64,000 bases of DNA from Drechmeria coniospora (Eukaryota; Ascomycota; Sordariomycetes; Hypocreales; Ophiocordycipitaceae). Made by a program: the position numbers and the translations under genes. The number at the start of each line of letters is the position of its first letter. The first letter of the stretch is position 1. Under the pieces are notes generated by a model, which ran no database searches, was not told the origin of the DNA, and worked only from the letters and a program-made list of their open reading frames with translations. Shown here in pieces: positions 59,580 to 64,000 of the stretch. The DNA lies in the NCBI RefSeq assembly GCF_001625195.1, contig NC_054389.1:10536520-10600519 (forward strand), in the 5' to 3' direction.

Positions 59580-61509
59580 ACTCTGAAGCGTGTTTTCTGT
59601 GTTGCGTCTGAGTGTCCGAGTCGGCGACTTGCTCCTCCCACTGCAGTGGTGATTCTTTGACGGCAACGATGAGTATGTACATACCTTCCTCGCTGGTATT
59701 TATATAAGACGACAGCCAAAGAAACCCGAGACCACTGGTTTTGCTCAAGCCTGGAATAAATGATTGATGATTCATTAAGAAAGCAAAAATAGTTCCTCCA
59801 TTGCCGGCTACTGAGCTAGTTCCCTTGTTGGCGTTAGGCCATTGCGAGGGTTGACGAAGGAAACACGACATCTTTAGTCGCGACTCCATCACCAGTCATT
59901 AGAGTCAGGGAATAGACGGATCTGGTGGAACTATAATAGTTTGGAGAAGCACATATTAGCGCAGACACATGTATTATTTGAGCAGGCGATTCTCCACCGG
60001 GCCGTGTGATCATCAAGCACGTGGGTAATACCGCGCCATCGCTGAGCGATGAGATTGGAGCAAGCACAACTCCGGATCGCCAGTCAGATGACGTCCAGGA
60101 AATGAACAAATGTGTATATATTTTTTAAAGTTCTCTTCTGCTCCATCCCAGTTTTCGATATTGCACTAGGAGTGTTCCTAGTGCTGACTGAAGGTTTGGC
60201 GTTGCATGTAATTACAACTAACTACATGGACTCGGTAGAGCAGGCAGATGGCAGGTTGTATGGATCATCATTCTACCGTGTTATTGATAATATTACCTGT
60301 TACGCTCCATTTCCGAGCAAGAAACCAATTAGGAGAATGCACTAAATTAAGATGGGGCAATTCTATGGCATCGGCCAGATCCACGTCCTGACCATTGCAA
60401 GTACTGTACTCCGTACAAATACTTGCTTCATACCTACAAGTGATCATACGGCGTAGTCTGTACGCAATTGTAGCTGTGCTTGCATGTATTACTTGCAAGT
60501 ACTGTGGGTGTACAAGTACTTACTCCGTACTCCGTATTTGTTCTTGTATTAACATAACCCGGCGGCTCTATTAATACTCCACGTCGCCCTATATTGTAAA
60601 CTGTACTCCGTACTCCATAATAATGCGGAGCGTTAAGTACTTGTACTTGCATTACAAGTACTCCGTATTTACTTATAAGTAAGTAAGTACTTAGACGCTC
60701 AGAGACTACTTACTGTCACGTGCGCATGATCACGTGACGTGCGTGGACAATCATCGCTGCCTTCCCTTGATGTGTTTCAGTCTCTCACCGCATCGCAACT
60801 GTTCGTCAAAACCTAGGTGTGGCAGTCCTTGGATGTCTGTGGATGCTGCGTTTTCCTTGCCTTGCCATTCCAACACCACCGGCCCTTGTTACAAGTATTT
60901 CTATCTTGGTCGTTTCAGTTTCAACCATTCCAGTGCGCACCTCGCCCTTTCGCACATCACACTGGACCAGCAAAGTGAAGGCTAGCTGGAAAAACCGTGC
61001 TGCCCATCTGCTGCACGTGTGACGGCATATGATTTGACGGCACAGCTGTACATGTAGGAATGCTCCGTACTCGTGCATGTGCGCAGTACGCCTAAGTAGG
61101 TAGGTAAAGATAGATAGCTTCACGCATGGTGTTCTTTCAAGTGCAAGTACTTACTGTACAGGACCTACTTACTTACAGTAATACTTGCACAGTTACAATT
61201 AAGTACACCTACGCCGCACTCCGTACGGCACGTGAATTTTTTTGCGGCAAATTTCGGGTGGAATTAACCATGGCGGAACCCCACCTCGAGCATCCCAATG
61301 GCCAACGGCGGCACCGGAATCCGCACACCGGAGCTGCGGGAACTCCTCGAATTTTCCCCCTCCTCCTTGGCCTTTTGCTAGGGTACTTTCTCTTCTCCCC
61401 GCGATTTCAACCCTCTCCCTTTCCTTCGTCCACATCACCGGATACCAATCCAGTTTCGAGCTCCAACCCAATCCGTCCAATCTCCTCAGACAACGCCAAA
61501 ACGCACATC
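59580..61509. other. Intergenic with two GTAC-motif patches
   Basis: About 1.9 kb. 60390-60700 and 61040-61215 are dense in GTAC words (exact GTACTCCGTAC at 60406-60416 and 60603-60613). 59600-60380 and 60720-61030 are ordinary. 61270-61509 is an open in-frame extension of the NDK gene, described in findings, and 61386-61434 is pyrimidine-rich, as expected for its promoter/leader. Confidence 0.6.
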
Positions 61510-62348
61510 ATGAGTTCCACTACCGAGCAAACGTGAGTGAACGACCTCCTGAACCCCTCCACCCCGCCTTTTACCCCTCCATTTTTCGACAGCTAACCTT
61601 GCCATAGCTTCATCGCTATCAAGCCCGATGGTGTTCAGGTGACTTGGCCCCGACCTGGCTTCCAATGGAGGAGACGATGGACTGACGAAGTGATTCCAGC
61701 GTGGTCTGATCGCTCCCATCATCAGCCGCTTCGAGAACCGAGGGTAAGGTTTCATCGAGGATATATTCAACGGCTTGAACTAACGGCCAACCCCCTCAGC
61801 TTCAAGCTGGTCGCCATCAACCTCGTCATGCCTTCCAAGGACCATTTGGAGACACACTGTGAGTTTGTTGTTTGGTGTGACTGGTCGGAATCGTTCTGTT
61901 TACTGACTCGTTCGTCCCAGATGCCGACTTGAAGAGCAAACCCTTCTTCCCTGGTCTTGTCAAGTGTACGCTTCCCCCCCGCCCCCATCGACGCTGAGCT
62001 CCTTTCATCCTACCAGTTAGCTGACACTTGTCCAGACATGTCATCTGGACCCATCTGTGCCATGGTCTGGGAGGGCCGTGATGCTGTGAAGACTGGCCGC
62101 AGTAAGTAGACTCTGCTCGTTCACTATGCTACCTGACTTTTGCTAAGGGCCCAGCTCTCCTCGGCGCCACCAACCCCCTGGCTTCTGCTCCCGGAACCAT
62201 CCGTGGTGACTACGCCCTCGACGTTGGCCGCAACGTCTGCCACGGTTCCGACTCGGTTGAGAACGCCAAAAAAGAGATCAAGTTGTGGTTCCCCAACGGC
62301 ACCACCGCGTGGAATTCTGTTCAGCACAACTGGGTGTTCGAGGAGTAG
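61510..62348 (+). CDS. Nucleoside diphosphate kinase
   Basis: A 153-aa enzyme that moves phosphate from ATP to other nucleoside diphosphates. Seven exons: 61510-61532, 61608-61638, 61700-61743, 61800-61858, 61921-61965, 62036-62101 and 62155-62348; all six introns (75, 61, 56, 62, 70 and 53 bp) are GT-AG and keep frame. The protein is canonical: '[17 protein letters not shown]' at the N-terminus, 'SRFENRGFKLVAI', '[11 protein letters not shown]', '[17 protein letters not shown]' and the active-site His119 in '[10 protein letters not shown]'. It ends 'WVFEE'. The length equals that of other eukaryotic NDKs. It acts in cytosol and perhaps elsewhere, and also modulates signalling in fungi. An 80-codon upstream extension is open in frame. 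The gene converges on the next with 164 bp between. Confidence 0.97.
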
Positions 62349-62512
62349 TAGTAGACAATTACCCATGCGGTTTCCGCCCGGCCCGCACCCTTGCCCTCCC
62401 ACAGCAGGGGATCGTTACAGGTAGTGTTTGGTCACGAGGGCAATACGATGGCTGCGGTGCACGATGGGATGTGACATCGAACGAATAACTGTCATCGTCG
62501 TGTGCCGGATAT

Positions 62513-63130
62513 TCAATGCTTTCGGGTCACCGCCCGCCTAAGTCTAATCAGCACGCCTGCAAACCATGGCGTTGCCGAAACGCTTCCAATGATCCGGATG
62601 GGAAGCAAGGCTTTCGTGACGGCGTATGCCAACGCCACTTCCAAGAGTATCTCGTACTTGGCCTCGCCGCGCTTCCACCTATCCATGACCATGTCCGTGT
62701 GCGACCTCTGTCCGCCATCGACTGGCTGGTTCGAGCGCGACTCCTCCTGATCAAAGCCAAACCACCGCTTCCGTCGAAAATACCTTTCGAATTTTTCGAT
62801 GCTGCTTTGTACGTAACCGCCGAAGTGATCTGTCATGTACGAGATGGGCACGTAAGTAGTGTAGTGAAACAGTGCGAACAGAGCAAAGAGAGGCACGATT
62901 GCCGTGAGTTCGTGTAAGATGAGAAACGAGACGACGTGAGAAACGGGTGCGTTGCGCAGCCGAGTGGTGTACTTTTGCAGCCGTTTGGGGAGCTTGGCGG
63001 TGATGCGATCGAGGCGCGAATGCTGGGAAGCTTGCGAGGACTGGCATCGCACCCCCGCAGCTACTGTTCGGGCCGACGGCGGAGCTCGCCCTCGGCGGAG
63101 CCCGGTCAAATTGAGCTGGCGGCGAAGCAT
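62513..63130 (-). CDS. Mitochondrial FLILHELTA/MRX11-family protein
   Basis: A 205-aa, single-exon protein from the ATG at 63130 (the frame is open upstream but this Met begins a typical mitochondrial presequence, 'MLRRQLNLTGLRRGRAPPSA'). The family's namesake motif FLILHELTA is present at residues 69-77, followed by hydrophobic segments ('VPLFALFALFHYTTYVPISY') and 'FERYFRRKRWFGF'. A C-terminal membrane helix pair ('ILLEVALAYAVTKALLPIRI...') and a basic end follow. Family members are inner-membrane proteins associated with the mitochondrial gene-expression (MIOREX) assemblies in yeast (Mrx11); the exact function is unknown. The name is from memory of the motif. Confidence 0.85.
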   Translation of the reverse strand: MLRRQLNLTGLRRGRAPPSARTVAAGVRCQSSQASQHSRLDRITAKLPKRLQKYTTRLRNAPVSHVVSFLILHELTAIVPLFALFALFHYTTYVPISYMTDHFGGYVQSSIEKFERYFRRKRWFGFDQEESRSNQPVDGGQRSHTDMVMDRWKRGEAKYEILLEVALAYAVTKALLPIRIIGSVSATPWFAGVLIRLRRAVTRKH

Positions 63131-64000
63131 GGCACTGTCGATGTTTTGGGCAAGAAGCTTGGATTTGGAGAGTTGCCAACGGCAGGGAAAAAGCCAAGGT
63201 GGGGCAGCAGGTTGGGCAATGTGCTGGAGCAGGTAATACAGTACAATACAGACCGCTGCCGTCACTTCACAGTACAGTAATTACTTGTACACCAACGACA
63301 TGTCTCGTTGCCGTCAACGGAACACAAATGACTCTCAAGGTTTGCGTATCACCAAGTTTCGCATCTGGTCGCCGATGGAGGCTTCAACCGGATTACGTGA
63401 CGCGTGGAGGCCATTTTCAGCGGCAAGCTGTACTCCTGCTGCCAGAGATGACGACATTCTCAAAGGGAGAGGCAAAGCAGCCATCCCATCGATGGAAGCC
63501 TGGCTTGGCCGAGGTCAAGTGACTGCCGATGTGGGTGTGATGGGAATCAGGCTTGGATTCGCTCAGTTTGCGCCAAAATACCGTCAGGTCCTCCCCAGCA
63601 GTATCTCGAGCTTAGGAAACGAAGCGACAGTACATTTCATCCATGACGGTACTCTGTGGTCACTGCCGCGGTCCTGCCTTGGACGGCAAATGCGTGGGTG
63701 GCACATGGGCCCTTCCTCTCAAGATGGTCGCCAATGCGTCACGTCACAATGGCGAGACAAGCCGTCATCTCATCACCTTCCTTGATCACCAGATCAGGCG
63801 ATTCATTGTCAATTCGGCAAGAGGAGCGACTGCAAAATCGCAGGTGCTACACCGAACCGTCCGTTCATCCCTTGTTGGTGGTTGCGAGGACCTTCCTTCA
63901 CGGCGTCCCTCCTTCCTCAACGTCGCTGACCGTGTTTCCCGAGCAAGTACTGTCTTGCTGGCCTCCTGGGTAACAGCAGAGGTATATCTTCTCAGCGTCC
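63131..64000. other. Unassigned right end of the window
   Basis: About 870 bp. 63131-63265 is the open upstream part of the MRX11-family frame and its promoter. A 166-codon frame (63285-63785, plus strand) and others overlap but none resembles a known family. A gene starting outside the window cannot be judged. Confidence 0.5.

Noticed and set aside
63285..63785. 166-codon plus-strand frame near the right edge
   Set aside because: No family pattern; overlapping frames are open, and the start lies in the promoter of the MRX11-family gene.

Overview
The window is nuclear DNA of a filamentous ascomycete. Genes carry short 53-112 bp introns with GTANGT-type donors and CTAAC-like branch sites. 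The AT-rich block shows a repeat-induced point mutation (RIP) signature. Gene families include a siderophore-iron transporter, a DUF1996 protein, a BIM1-like surface protein and a secreted protein resembling the bacterial heat-labile enterotoxin A chain. That last family is expanded in insect- and nematode-attacking Hypocreales, so a Drechmeria/Ophiocordyceps/Metarhizium-type fungus is my inference; no marker here fixes the genus.

Layout. 1-9.5 kb is an AT-rich, TA-dominated, gene-free block bounded by two minisatellite arrays (a 70-bp unit at the left edge; a 35-bp unit with a 140-bp higher-order period at 8.4-9.5 kb). Just beyond it, the enterotoxin-like gene (11.0-12.4 kb) stands alone. 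12.4-17.7 kb is a gene desert full of short GTAC-based motifs (GTACTCCGTAC and relatives). 17.7-38.5 kb is rich in transporter and surface genes: amino acid permease, siderophore transporter, BIM1-like protein, Cys-rich GPI-type protein, a 954-aa single-pass membrane protein and a secreted DUF1996 protein, with an ICln homologue and a small conserved protein among them. 38.5-45.1 kb is another gene-free GTAC-motif desert. 45.1-52.3 kb holds housekeeping genes: an auxilin/Swa2-type J protein, Ubc7-type E2, an intron-bearing tRNA-Glu(UUC) and cysteinyl-tRNA synthetase. 52.3-56.7 kb is gene-poor and contains a 20-bp minisatellite. 56.7-63.1 kb holds a doubtful small membrane protein, an F-box protein, nucleoside diphosphate kinase (seven exons) and a mitochondrial FLILHELTA/MRX11-family protein. 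The last 0.9 kb has nothing recognisable.

Genes often lie as convergent tail-to-tail pairs (permease/siderophore transporter, GPI protein/small protein, ICln/954-aa protein, auxilin/Ubc7, NDK/MRX11). I see no biosynthetic cluster. The most unusual items are the RIP-block edge with its hierarchical minisatellite, the enterotoxin-like protein with a Q-x-E in place of the usual E-x-E, and the dense GTAC-motif network confined to noncoding DNA. Gene models were spliced by eye using frame continuity and remembered family patterns; no search was run.
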